Shown: positions 6,829 to 14,302 of the stretch, piece by piece
Numbering within the stretch: position 1 is the stretch's first letter
Layout: each line of letters opens with the position of its first letter
Assembly: GCA_945787595.1 (NCBI GenBank)
Contig: CALZJV010000247.1
Span: 1 to 15,912, forward strand
Origin: an uncultured Desulfobacterales bacterium
GTDB lineage: Bacteria > Desulfobacterota > Desulfobacteria > Desulfobacterales > JAFDCJ01
Length of the DNA stretch: 15,912 nt
Direction of reading: 5' to 3'
The notes under the pieces: model-generated
What the model saw: only the letters and a program-made list of their open reading frames with translations
The model's database searches: none
Told to the model about the DNA's origin: nothing
Position numbers and translations under genes: made by a program

Positions 6829-8349
6829 TTAATTCGGCTTACGAAACCGACCAAAGATTAAATTGCTGACGCTTGCAAACGCTTGCTGTAAAAATTGACT
6901 TCTGCTGAAAAGAGTTATCAAAATAAAGACGATGAGGATGATGGATATCGGCCGGGTGAAAAAGGGTACCAGGGATCCGTCGTTCAAGATCAAGCCCCGC
7001 CGTAAATTTTCATCCAGCATCGGCCCTAAAATAAGACCTAGAATTAAGGGGGCGTCCGGATATTTCATTTTGCGGAGCGGGTAGCCGATGACACCGAACA
7101 ATAGCATAATCAGGATATCAAAAACCCGGCCGCTAATCGCAAATGAGCCCACCGCGCATAGAACCAGAATGATCGGCATCAGGATGGATGTTGGAACCCG
7201 CAGAATCTTAACCACGACTCTGACCATCGACAGTCCGAGAATCAGCATCGCAACGCTGGCCAAAAGGAACATGGCCGACACTTCATAGATATAGTTGGGC
7301 GCCTCAATAACCAGTAAAGGACCCGGTCTCATTCCATGAAGCCACATGGCAGCAAGCAAAACTGCAGCCGGAGGACTGCCCGGTACCGCCAGCACGAGCA
7401 CCGGAATGATGGCACCTCCAACGCAGGCATTGTCTCCGGTCTCGGCAGCCGTCAGTCCCTCGATTGAACCTTTGCCGAATTTTTCGGGTGTCTTGCTGGC
7501 GCGACGTGCAAAATCGTAGGCCACGAAAGAGGCGATATTTTCCCCGACCCCCGGAACCGTGCCCACAAATACGCCGATCAATCCGGATCGGATAATGTTT
7601 TTCCAATTATTGAGCAAATCCCTGATGCGGGGCAACACGCGGCGGATCTGCAAAACTTTCCCTCGACGCTGGGCTTCGACCGTGGTTTGGATAACCTCGG
7701 TCATGCCGTAAACGCCTACCAGCGCCGGTATCATCGAAATTCCGCCGTATAGATCAACCGTACCATATGCAAAGCGGGGATAGGCCTGAATGGCTTCCAT
7801 CCCGATCATCGCCAGAAACAGTCCCAGAAAGCCGGATATCCATCCCTTGAGCGGATCTTCCGGTGCCGTCAAGTTACCGCAAATCAAAACACCGAACAGC
7901 GTCAACCAGTAAAACTCAAAGGACTGGAAACGAAGGGCGATCTGTCCCAGAAAAGGCGTGAAAAAGGCCATGAAAAAAAGCGCAATGGTGGATCCCAGAA
8001 ATGATGAGGTGGTGGCGATGCCGATGGCTTCTCCGGCCTTGCCCTGCAATGCCAGCGGGTGGCCGTCGATGCAAGTAGCGGCGTTGGCCGGGGTGCCCGG
8101 GATGTTGAGCAGAATGGCCGAGCGGCTGCCGCCGTAAATGGCTCCCACGTAGATGGCAATCAAAATGACAATGGCATTTGATGATTCCCACTGGAAGGTC
8201 AGGCCGGTGAGAAGCGCAATCCCCATGGTAGCAGTCAAGCCGGGCAGCATTCCGACGATAATGCCGAGAAAGGTTGCCCATAAAACAGAAAAAAGGATTT
8301 CGGGTGTCATCAATCCCCAGATCGCATTGACCAGTTCTATAACACCCAA
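6829..8349 (-). CDS. tctA: Tripartite tricarboxylate transporter, large permease TctA
   Basis: This is a 506-residue, very hydrophobic protein of typical TctA length. It shows the internal duplication of the family: GMLPGLTATMGIALLTG and LNIPGTPANAATCIDG in the first half (about 33-96), and GTVPGVGENIASFVAY and LAVPGSPPAAVLLAAMW in the second (roughly 255-345). TctA is the inner-membrane permease that moves the solute delivered by TctC, driven by an ion gradient. The start is TTG at 8349: AAAGGAGG lies six bases upstream, whereas the first internal ATG (Met14) has no such site. It is separated from tctB by 299 bases instead of the usual tight spacing. The substrate of the TTT system is not readable; family substrates include citrate, other carboxylates and sugar acids. 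Confidence 0.96.
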   Translation of the reverse strand: MGVIELVNAIWGLMTPEILFSVLWATFLGIIVGMLPGLTATMGIALLTGLTFQWESSNAIVILIAIYVGAIYGGSRSAILLNIPGTPANAATCIDGHPLALQGKAGEAIGIATTSSFLGSTIALFFMAFFTPFLGQIALRFQSFEFYWLTLFGVLICGNLTAPEDPLKGWISGFLGLFLAMIGMEAIQAYPRFAYGTVDLYGGISMIPALVGVYGMTEVIQTTVEAQRRGKVLQIRRVLPRIRDLLNNWKNIIRSGLIGVFVGTVPGVGENIASFVAYDFARRASKTPEKFGKGSIEGLTAAETGDNACVGGAIIPVLVLAVPGSPPAAVLLAAMWLHGMRPGPLLVIEAPNYIYEVSAMFLLASVAMLILGLSMVRVVVKILRVPTSILMPIILVLCAVGSFAISGRVFDILIMLLFGVIGYPLRKMKYPDAPLILGLILGPMLDENLRRGLILNDGSLVPFFTRPISIILIVFILITLFSRSQFLQQAFASVSNLIFGRFRKPN

Positions 8350-8648
8350 CGAGAGCCTCCTTTATTAATTCCAGTATTAATTCCAGATATCGTTGATTGG
8401 TTGATTAGTTGATTAGTTGATTGGTTAAGTAGTTGTAAATATGGATTTATCCCCTATTTGCAAAATAATAGGACATTTCATTTTTTAGCAATCGTAACAT
8501 TCTAAAATTATGACTATAATTTACCTAATCAACCATTCAACCAGTAAACTATTCAACGAGGCCTGAATTCGGAATTGAACCCCAAGATTGAGTTTGTATT
8601 TATAGATGAACTTTGCCAGAACATCTCGCTTTATACTCGATGGTAATT
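8350..8648. repeat. 299-base spacer between tctB and tctA with octamer arrays
   Basis: Holds four gattggtt/gattagtt units (8395-8426) and, in opposite orientation, aatcaacc, attcaacc, agtaaact, attcaacg (8527-8558), with A+T-rich sequence between. A possible minus-strand promoter, TTGAAT (8535-8540), 16 bases, TATAGT (8513-8518), overlaps the second array and may be chance. No coding region is visible. Confidence 0.6.
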
Positions 8649-9131
8649 TTATGGCAAAGGAACCAGAAATATTTTAGTAAACACGAGATATATCAAAGCG
8701 GAAGCGATTAACGAAATGATCAGTGACATCGAACGCTTTTGTTCGCCAAATGTCGCCATGTAGGCAAAAAGTACCAGAAAAGCCACCAGGTAAAAATAGA
8801 TGTGCCCAAGCAGGAAAAAGAAACCGAAAGCGTAGAACATGGCCAGGAACCAGCGGTGGACGGGTTTGGACCGTACGAAAGCACGGATCGTTTCCCGGTT
8901 GGGGATGATTCTGTACCCCTGCTTTCTTAAAGCCCGCACGAAAAGTGCCAGGCTCATAACAAACAGGGTAATCCCCAGAATTAATGGCACAAAACCGGGG
9001 GCGGCATAGAAGCCGCCCCAGTCTTTTTCGAAGCGCGGGATTTTAAGCGACTCAACGACAATCGCCAAACTGCACGCCATTAAGATCAGGCCCATAACAA
9101 AGTCAGCCTTCGGCATTCCTTTGTCTTTCAT
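8649..9131 (-). CDS. tctB: Tripartite tricarboxylate transporter, small membrane subunit TctB
   Basis: This is a 160-residue membrane protein with four or five hydrophobic segments (about 11-27, 47-67, 94-128 probably as two, and 136-157), matching the small subunit of TTT transporters. The motif FYAAPGFVPLILGITL after the first segment is typical of TctB, where an acidic, glycine-rich loop precedes the second helix. It would associate with TctA in the inner membrane. It starts 17 bases after the tctC stop, so the two genes are co-transcribed. The ATG at 9131 has only a weak AGAAGAG site upstream; the next ATG, five codons later, sits immediately after AAAGGA, too close to be used. Subunit order C-B-A is the common operon order. 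Confidence 0.92.
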   Translation of the reverse strand: MKDKGMPKADFVMGLILMACSLAIVVESLKIPRFEKDWGGFYAAPGFVPLILGITLFVMSLALFVRALRKQGYRIIPNRETIRAFVRSKPVHRWFLAMFYAFGFFFLLGHIYFYLVAFLVLFAYMATFGEQKRSMSLIISLIASALIYLVFTKIFLVPLP

Positions 9132-9148
9132 GACTCTTCTGCGCCTTT

Positions 9149-10147
9149 TTACTTACACATGAATCCAAACGCCGCCGGGTCCTTTTTGGCAATACCGATC
9201 TCCTGCAGAATGCAGTTGACGTTATTGCCCGTGGTTTCAGACAGCTTGAGGGCTTCTTCACCTTTGTAGTTGACCACGGCCGATGCTTTTTCTTTGGCCA
9301 AGCGTTTCATGGAATCAGATGCTGCCGCGGCATCGAAGGCTTTGTTGATTGCTTCGACTGCTTCCTTCGGAGTGCCTTTTGGAATGTAGAGGCCAAAGAG
9401 GTACTGCAGCGGTGCGTGGTCGGGAATGAACTGCATCACCGGCGGCACCTCCCCGTAACCGTCAATGACGAGGGCTTGGGTGGACATGTTGGCCAGGGCC
9501 CTCAGTTTCTTGGCACGAAGCATATCCGCCACTTCCATGGACAGCTGCATGACCACTTCGGTTTCTCCTTTGACGGTGGAAACCACGGCCGGATATCCGC
9601 CTTTGTAAGGGATATGGCGGTATTCAATGCCGGTGGCCTTACGAAAGGTTTCGGCCGCCAGATGCCCACCGGCGCCAACCCCGGCTGAAGCAACCTTGAC
9701 TTCCCCCGGCCGCGCCTTGAATTCGGCAACAAGATCATCAATGCTCTTGATTTTTGAGTCATAGGGCACACAGATAACCGGGGCCGTCAGCATCGCATAA
9801 TAGTGAATCCAGTCCCTGTGAGATATATTGGGGAGCAGGTCCAGAACCTGATATGTTATCACACTACCGTCTGCGTTACCGGTCCAGGTATAGCCGTCAT
9901 GTTTGGCTTCAAAAGCATTTTTCATGCCGATGGAGCCGGACCCGCCGGGCTGATTGATCACCGGGATTTTTTGACCGAGAACTTTTTCCATCTCTCCCGC
10001 CAGGGTGCGGCAGGTCTGATCGGTTGCGCCGCCGGCAGACCATGGTACAATCAGCGTAATGGGTCTTTTGGGCTGCCAGTCGGCAGACGCGACAACTACA
10101 GAAAAAACCATTGATAGGATGATGATAAGGATTCCAATTTTTTTCAT
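9149..10147 (-). CDS. tctC: Tripartite tricarboxylate transporter solute-binding protein TctC
   Basis: This is a 332-residue periplasmic binding protein of the TctC/Bug family. Residues 1-22 form a signal peptide: MKK, then a hydrophobic core, then a VASA cleavage site before DWQ. The mature start WQPKRPITLIVPWSAGGATD is the family signature (the P-W-x-x-G-G-x-x-D loop that grips a carboxylate). GGSGSIGMKNAF and IPYKGGYPAV follow in the expected order. Bug proteins usually bind carboxylated ligands, so a sugar acid, an amino acid or a dicarboxylate are all possible. AGGGGGA about seven bases before the ATG fixes the start. It is the first gene of the minus-strand transporter operon and lies divergent from nagA across a 517-base gap. 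Confidence 0.96.
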   Translation of the reverse strand: MKKIGILIIILSMVFSVVVASADWQPKRPITLIVPWSAGGATDQTCRTLAGEMEKVLGQKIPVINQPGGSGSIGMKNAFEAKHDGYTWTGNADGSVITYQVLDLLPNISHRDWIHYYAMLTAPVICVPYDSKIKSIDDLVAEFKARPGEVKVASAGVGAGGHLAAETFRKATGIEYRHIPYKGGYPAVVSTVKGETEVVMQLSMEVADMLRAKKLRALANMSTQALVIDGYGEVPPVMQFIPDHAPLQYLFGLYIPKGTPKEAVEAINKAFDAAAASDSMKRLAKEKASAVVNYKGEEALKLSETTGNNVNCILQEIGIAKKDPAAFGFMCK

Positions 10148-10664
10148 TGCATTTCCCCCTTTTCTTTTCGTAGGATTACTAATAAAAAAACTCCTCTGCC
10201 ATTATAATGACTGCTGATATCCAAACCCGGATACACCGAAATTGAAAATTGAAGATTGCAAATTGAATATTTGTGGATGTCGCTCTCCGAGGCGTAGGCG
10301 CTACAACCCCTACGAGCCCGCTTCCAGCCCGTAGGCTTCATAGGCTTACAGGCAGGAGGGGAGGCTTCGCTCTGTCATTAAAATGCACAAAATAATTCAT
10401 AAAGACTTAGGCCGGTGGGCTGCCAACTCAGGCTCAAACACGATAAATGGGACGAGCACCATTTGTCAAGAGTTATGTGGCCGTATCCCGTTCTCAGATG
10501 AACAGGCCTGACGATTGGTGCCGGATTATGAGGCAGGATGACCCGATATTGCTCGGACCCGGCTTTGGGAAAGTGACCGCGATGATAGTTAAAACCCATC
10601 CCATTTTGGTTACGATCATTTAGGGTAATAGAGATTTGCCTGCAAAATTCAAGCATTGGGTAAA
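10148..10664. other. Divergent tctC / nagA intergenic region
   Basis: This 517-base gap must contain the promoters of both arms. Visible are a TATAAT for tctC (10201-10206, minus); a heptamer array (10239-10266: aaattga, aaattga, agattgc, aaattga); the 14-base TTGTGGATGTCGCT (10271-10284), recurring inverted at 13137-13150; and a 22-base segment (10283-10304) shared with 3935-3956. The half next to nagA is non-repetitive and could hold a regulatory site. Open stretches there (10498-10623 plus, 10378-10671 minus) show no recognisable protein. No clear nagA promoter was found. Confidence 0.55.
10201..10206 (-). promoter_or_regulatory. -10 element of the tctCBA promoter
   Basis: A perfect TATAAT on the minus strand, about 54 bases before the tctC ATG. 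No good -35 hexamer lies at 16-18 bases, so the promoter may need an activator. It is plausible but rests on a single hexamer. Confidence 0.4.
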
Positions 10665-11840
10665 ATGACAATTTTCAGAGGGAAAATTCCCGGAGGACGG
10701 GTTTTAAAAGTTCAACTGGACGGTGAACGCATCGCAAGGATTTTTACCTGCGAACCAAACCGCAAGGATCAGCGATTGGCGGATGAAGATATACGGATGA
10801 CAACCGGCTTCATCGACATGCAGGTAAACGGATTCGCCGGCGTTGACTTTAACCACCCGAATTTCAGGGGAGACGACCTGGTCGGCGTCTGCCGGAACCT
10901 CCTAACGACCGGGGTGACCAGATTCTGCCCGACCCTGATTACTGCCGATTATAAACAGCTCGCCAGAAATATCAATGAGATTCGGAAAGCCTGTCAAGAA
11001 CACCCTCTGGTGCGCTCGATGGTTTTAGGCATACATTTGGAAGGGCCCTACATCAATCCTGCCGATGGTCCTAGAGGGGCTCATCCCAGGGACTACGTCT
11101 TTCCCCCCGATTGGGACGAATTCGAACATCTCCTCTTACAGGGCAAAGGATTAGTGCGAATGGTGACAGTGGCACCCGAGGTGCCCGGTGGCCTCGCATT
11201 TATTCAAAAAGCATCCCAAAGCGGCCTGGTGGTGGGAATCGGGCATTGCGAACCTGAGCCGGAAACCATAAATCAGGCGGTACACGCCGGTGCCAGGATC
11301 TCAACGCACCTTGGAAATGGTACCCATCAAATGCTTGACCGCCATAATAATTATCTGCAGAAACAGTTGTCCCACGATGGGTTGATGGCCAGCATCATCT
11401 GCGATGGCTCTCATTTACCGGACTATTTCGTCAAAAATGTCGTGCGTGCCAAGGGAAGATCGAGAGTGATTTTGATTAGCGATGCGACGGCCGCCTCCAA
11501 TGCACCGCCCGGTCGCTACTCTCTTGGTGACCTTGAAGTCGAAGCGGGCGATGATGGGGTTCTCAGGCTTGCGGGAACGCCTTATCTTTCAGGCTCGACG
11601 CTCACTATCGACAGGGCGATTGCCAATTGCGCCGTTTTTGCAGGAATTACCCTGGGATCGGCCCTCAAGATGGCGACCGTGAATCCGGCCCGCCTGTTTG
11701 AGGGGATCAGCGGAAATTTGGAGAAAGGCCAGCGGGCCGATCTGGTCCTTTTCAAGGCCAAGAGAAAAGAAATCAAAATCTGGCAGGTCTATCTTGCAGG
11801 GCGTCTTCTTTATTCGGCAGAAAAAAAACTTAAAAAATGA
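10665..11840 (+). CDS. nagA: N-acetylglucosamine-6-phosphate deacetylase NagA
   Basis: This is a 391-residue amidohydrolase that removes acetate from GlcNAc-6-phosphate to give glucosamine-6-phosphate in the cytoplasm. Visible motifs are TTGFIDMQVNGFAGVDF (46-62), GIHLEGPYI with metal ligand E126, GIGH with H194, RISTHLGNGTH with H215, CDGSH (H250) and the catalytic-aspartate motif ISDA with D273. The spacing closely follows E. coli NagA, and length is normal. The start is uncertain: an in-frame TTG at 10656 precedes the ATG at 10665 and neither has a good ribosome-binding site (only GGG before the ATG). I chose the ATG, which gives a normal N-terminal strand (MTIFRGKIPGG). nagB follows on the same strand after 185 bases containing a large hairpin. 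Its substrate must come from a GlcNAc kinase or another route not present here. Confidence 0.95.
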   Translation: MTIFRGKIPGGRVLKVQLDGERIARIFTCEPNRKDQRLADEDIRMTTGFIDMQVNGFAGVDFNHPNFRGDDLVGVCRNLLTTGVTRFCPTLITADYKQLARNINEIRKACQEHPLVRSMVLGIHLEGPYINPADGPRGAHPRDYVFPPDWDEFEHLLLQGKGLVRMVTVAPEVPGGLAFIQKASQSGLVVGIGHCEPEPETINQAVHAGARISTHLGNGTHQMLDRHNNYLQKQLSHDGLMASIICDGSHLPDYFVKNVVRAKGRSRVILISDATAASNAPPGRYSLGDLEVEAGDDGVLRLAGTPYLSGSTLTIDRAIANCAVFAGITLGSALKMATVNPARLFEGISGNLEKGQRADLVLFKAKRKEIKIWQVYLAGRLLYSAEKKLKK

Positions 11841-11877
11841 TAGATGAATGGATTCTATTTTATTATTAAAAAAAACA

Positions 11878-11967
11878 GACAGGATCAACAGGATTAATTG
11901 GATATTCTAGATTCCCGGTTTCCGGAGGAAACCGTAGAAACATCCTGTTTATCCTGTAAATCCTGTC
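11878..11967. repeat. Period-9 tandem units forming a long hairpin between nagA and nagB
   Basis: The left arm (11878-11903) is built of ACAGGAT-type nonamers. The right arm (11942-11967) is built of ATCCTGTNN nonamers and pairs with it with few mismatches. A second perfect hairpin, CGGTTTCC-GGA-GGAAACCG (11916-11934), sits in the loop. It lies 38 bases past the nagA stop. It may attenuate or stabilise the nagAB message. There is no U-run at once after it, but A+T-rich sequence follows. Confidence 0.7.
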
Positions 11968-12025
11968 AAATATAATTATAAAAAATGAATTCATTCATTA
12001 TAAAAGCTCGGAAAAGGAGAGGAAA

Positions 12026-12781
12026 GTGAAAATTGAAGTGTTTAAAACGAAAGAGGAATGCGGGGTTGCAGCTGCTGACAAAGGAGCTGAATTTTTAAAG
12101 CAGGCCATCATGGCTAACGGTCGGGCGAGTTTTATCGTAGCCACCGGCGCCTCCCAGTTTGATTTTTTTAAAGCCATCACAAAAAAAGAGGGAATCGATT
12201 GGCGGCTGACAACGATGTATCATCTGGATGAATATATCGGTATGACGGCAGATCATCCTGCCAGTTTTCGCCGCTATCTCAAAGAGCGCCTGGTTGATGT
12301 GGTTCAGCCGGGCACGGTCCACTTTATTGAGGGCGAGGTTGACGATCCTGCCGCCGAGTGCCGGCGAATTAATAAAATCATCTCCCAGGATAAAATTGAT
12401 GTGTCCTTTGTCGGAATCGGTGAAAACGGGCATCTGGCGTTCAATGATCCTCCGGCGGATTTTGATACCGAAGTGCCATATATTATCGTGGAGTTAGATA
12501 GAGGTTGCCGGCAACAACAATTCGGTGAAGGTTGGTTCGCATCCCTGGACGAGGTCCCCAACAAGGCAATTTCAATGTCGATTCAACAAATTATGAAATC
12601 AGAGACAATTATTTGTACGGTGCCGGATAGAAGGAAGGCCCGGGCGGTGAAACAATGTTTTGAGGGGGAAATTTCTGCCACATATCCAGCCTCTATCCTG
12701 CGCAAACATCCCAGGGCCTTTGTCTATCTCGATGAGGATGCGGCGTCACTCTTAGCCTCAGGTAGTGATAATTACTCGTAA
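12026..12781 (+). CDS. nagB: Glucosamine-6-phosphate deaminase NagB
   Basis: This is a 251-residue protein of the NagB/6-phosphogluconolactonase-like fold that converts glucosamine-6-phosphate to fructose-6-phosphate and ammonia. Motifs: ATGAS (39-43) for phosphate binding; YHLDEYIG with D68, the proton-transfer aspartate position; and GIGENGHLAFNDP (130-142) with catalytic H136 and, two places before it, Asn134 where E. coli has Asp141. Asn at that place appears in other NagB-like proteins. The start is GTG at 12026, well supported by GGAGAGG four to five bases upstream. It is slightly shorter than E. coli NagB (266), the C-terminus being truncated. It works directly after NagA. No GlcNAc-specific regulator is visible. 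Confidence 0.94.
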   Translation: MKIEVFKTKEECGVAAADKGAEFLKQAIMANGRASFIVATGASQFDFFKAITKKEGIDWRLTTMYHLDEYIGMTADHPASFRRYLKERLVDVVQPGTVHFIEGEVDDPAAECRRINKIISQDKIDVSFVGIGENGHLAFNDPPADFDTEVPYIIVELDRGCRQQQFGEGWFASLDEVPNKAISMSIQQIMKSETIICTVPDRRKARAVKQCFEGEISATYPASILRKHPRAFVYLDEDAASLLASGSDNYS

Positions 12782-13013
12782 CATATCCGCTAAACTTCAT
12801 CCCGTTTTTAATTCCAATCTATCGATATATGGTTTCAGCCCGCCCTGGTGCGATATGAAGGATTCTCACCGTTTGCTGGAAGAGTTCCCGATATTACCCT
12901 ACCTTCCAGATTCATAAAAGGTTAGGTCTGGGCCAGGGGTGTCCGGTGTCAGGTTTCAGGCCAGCCGCCAGCCAAGAAAATGGCCGGTCTGATCGAAAAA
13001 GAAACTCCAACAC

Positions 13014-13180
13014 GACAAATGCCGAATGTCGATTGACGAATGTCGAATTAAGGAATTCTTTCTATTTTATTATGATCTTTTGAATACCCCGTCCGCTTGC
13101 GGCGGGGAGGTTCATTTGCTAAAAATAGCAGAGCGAAGCGACATCCACAATTCGTCAATCGTCAATCATCATTCGTCATT
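13014..13180. repeat. Inverted pair of heptamer arrays enclosing a hairpin
   Basis: The left array is gacaaat, gccgaat, gtcgatt, gacgaat, gtcgaat (13014-13048); the right array is cgtcaat, cgtcaat, catcatt, cgtcatt (13153-13180). The two are near reverse complements. Between them lies a strong G+C hairpin (13087-13107; CCCCG-t-CCGC against GCGG-CGGGG) and the 14-base AGCGACATCCACAA (13137-13150), whose reverse complement recurs at 10271-10284. The layout resembles a small mobile repeat without genes. Confidence 0.65.
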
Positions 13181-13233
13181 CCATGAAGTTTCATATGAGG
13201 TGTCATGTTTCGTGTGTCAGGAAGGCGAGTCGC

Positions 13234-13268
13234 TAAATCCTGAAACCTGAACACTGACACCTGAAACC
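13234..13268. repeat. Heptamer tandem array (TGAAACC type)
   Basis: Five in-phase units: taaatcc, tgaaacc, tgaacac, tgacacc, tgaaacc. Its reverse complement is the same family as the gtttcag units at 15850-15877 and 12946-12959. Confidence 0.7.
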
Positions 13269-13275
13269 TTCATAT

Positions 13276-13295
13276 TCTGACAACATGTCGTCAGA
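13276..13295. repeat. 20-base palindrome, one mismatch
   Basis: TCTGAC-A-ACATGT-C-GTCAGA lies 44 bases past the stop codon of the kinase remnant. The symmetry suits a dimeric regulator site or a short hairpin. It has no U-run on either strand. Confidence 0.4.
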
Positions 13296-13338
13296 TAAAA
13301 CCTGACAAAGGCCTAATCCCCAAAAACCTCGAACTAAG

Positions 13339-14302
13339 TCATCCCGCCACAATCGGTTTTATGGCGTGAGAGCCGATTGCGGCCATGCGATCGTATATTT
13401 CGTTGAACATCGCTTCATCGCGATAAACGCCGATGACGGCACCGCCTGAGCCGGCAAATTTGGCACTGGCGCCGCAGCTGCGGGCCGTCTCAACCATATT
13501 AATCTGCCAGGCAGGCAGTTTATAAATACTTCGCCGGGTGTCAAAATTTTCGTCGATCAAGGCCGATAATCTCTGCCAATCACGGCTAAGAAGTGCTTGA
13601 CGCCCTTGGACCGTTAAGCGGCCAAAATGCTGCATAGCATTGATAACCAATGCTTCACCGCAGTCATAGCGACCCCGGATGTCATTGTGGAATCTCTCGG
13701 TGGGTTCACTGAGCGCGTTGTGATACGCAATATAAAGGGGGGGCAACCGGGCGGGATCGAGCCTTTCGTAAGCATAGAAGGTTATCCCGTCCAGCTCGCG
13801 TTCGGTCATCCTGTCAAAATCCATATAAACCATGCCTTCATAACATTGAACGACCCGATCCTGCAAACCGGCCGAAATGCCGAGTTCTTCAGTTTCGACC
13901 GACAGTACCAAGGAAGGTTGTTGCTCAATCGGAATATCGACTCCGTAAAATTTCATCAGGCAGCGCAGGGTGGCCACAATAATGGAGCTGGATCCGGCCA
14001 GCCCGACCTGCCGCGGTATATTCGTTTCGTAGCGCACCGAGAAATTTCGATCGTGAAGTCTTAAATTGCATCGCCGGCAATAAATATCCGTGTAAGGAAA
14101 CGTCCTGTGCCAGATCATGGATGGAGCGGAAACGAGCGCGATCATCTCTTGACTGTACAATTTCGACGGATTCCCACTCATACATGACAACTTCGGCCCA
14201 GAAATTTCGCACGATAATCGAGATCGTTTTGCCGTTGTAACCATCGGAGGGATTGCCAAGAAGTCCGGCCCGGGCATAAGCGCGTTTGCGGATGATATCC
14301 AT
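13339..14302 (-). pseudogene. GHMP-family sugar kinase, broken by a small internal deletion/frameshift
   Basis: Two frames together give one GHMP kinase. The first, from the ATG at 14302 (AGGA six to seven bases upstream), reads MDIIRKRAYARAGLLGNPSD and on to DVSLHGY (codons 66-73, ending at 14084). The second resumes at YCRRCNLRL (from 14082) and carries IPRQVGLAGSSSIIVATL, the GHMP phosphate-binding loop, and AKFAGSGGAVIG, the C-terminal motif, to the stop at 13339. Relatives I recall have about 16 more residues (YGG-I/V-RLVKATIKRF-like) between HGY and YC. Their loss with one base left over is consistent with a deletion of about 47 bases inside the substrate-binding part. The frame after the junction stays open upstream to an ATG at 14277, but that N-terminus is meaningless. 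An assembly error is the alternative. The family includes glucuronokinase-like and heptose/galactose-type kinases; galU lies upstream. Confidence 0.78.

Larger units (their letters stand above)
12782..13338. other. 557-base convergent spacer with repeats
   Basis: The first 140 bases are non-repetitive. An open frame there ends at 12917 and includes a 20-codon tail from the ATG at 12855 (MKDSHRLLEEFPILPYLPDS); it looks protein-like but I do not recognise it, and it may be a relic. Then come a segment shared with 5584-5608 (12923-12947), two gtgtcag/gtttcag heptamers (12946-12959), the inverted heptamer arrays at 13014-13180, another heptamer array (13234-13268) and a palindrome (13276-13295). 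I see no clear terminator for nagB or for the kinase remnant. Confidence 0.6.

Noticed and set aside
10498..10623. Plus-strand 41-codon leader gene before nagA
   Set aside because: Readable, but no ribosome-binding site or recognisable family; not enough to call.
10378..10671. Minus-strand 97-codon gene next to nagA
   Set aside because: No recognisable domain, no ribosome-binding site, and it overlaps the nagA start on the opposite strand.
13026..13250. Small plus-strand gene in the nagB-kinase spacer
   Set aside because: It consists largely of heptamer repeats and a hairpin.
13339..14277. GHMP kinase as an intact gene from the ATG at 14277
   Set aside because: The first 60 or so residues of that frame do not resemble any kinase; the true N-terminus is in the frame starting at 14302.
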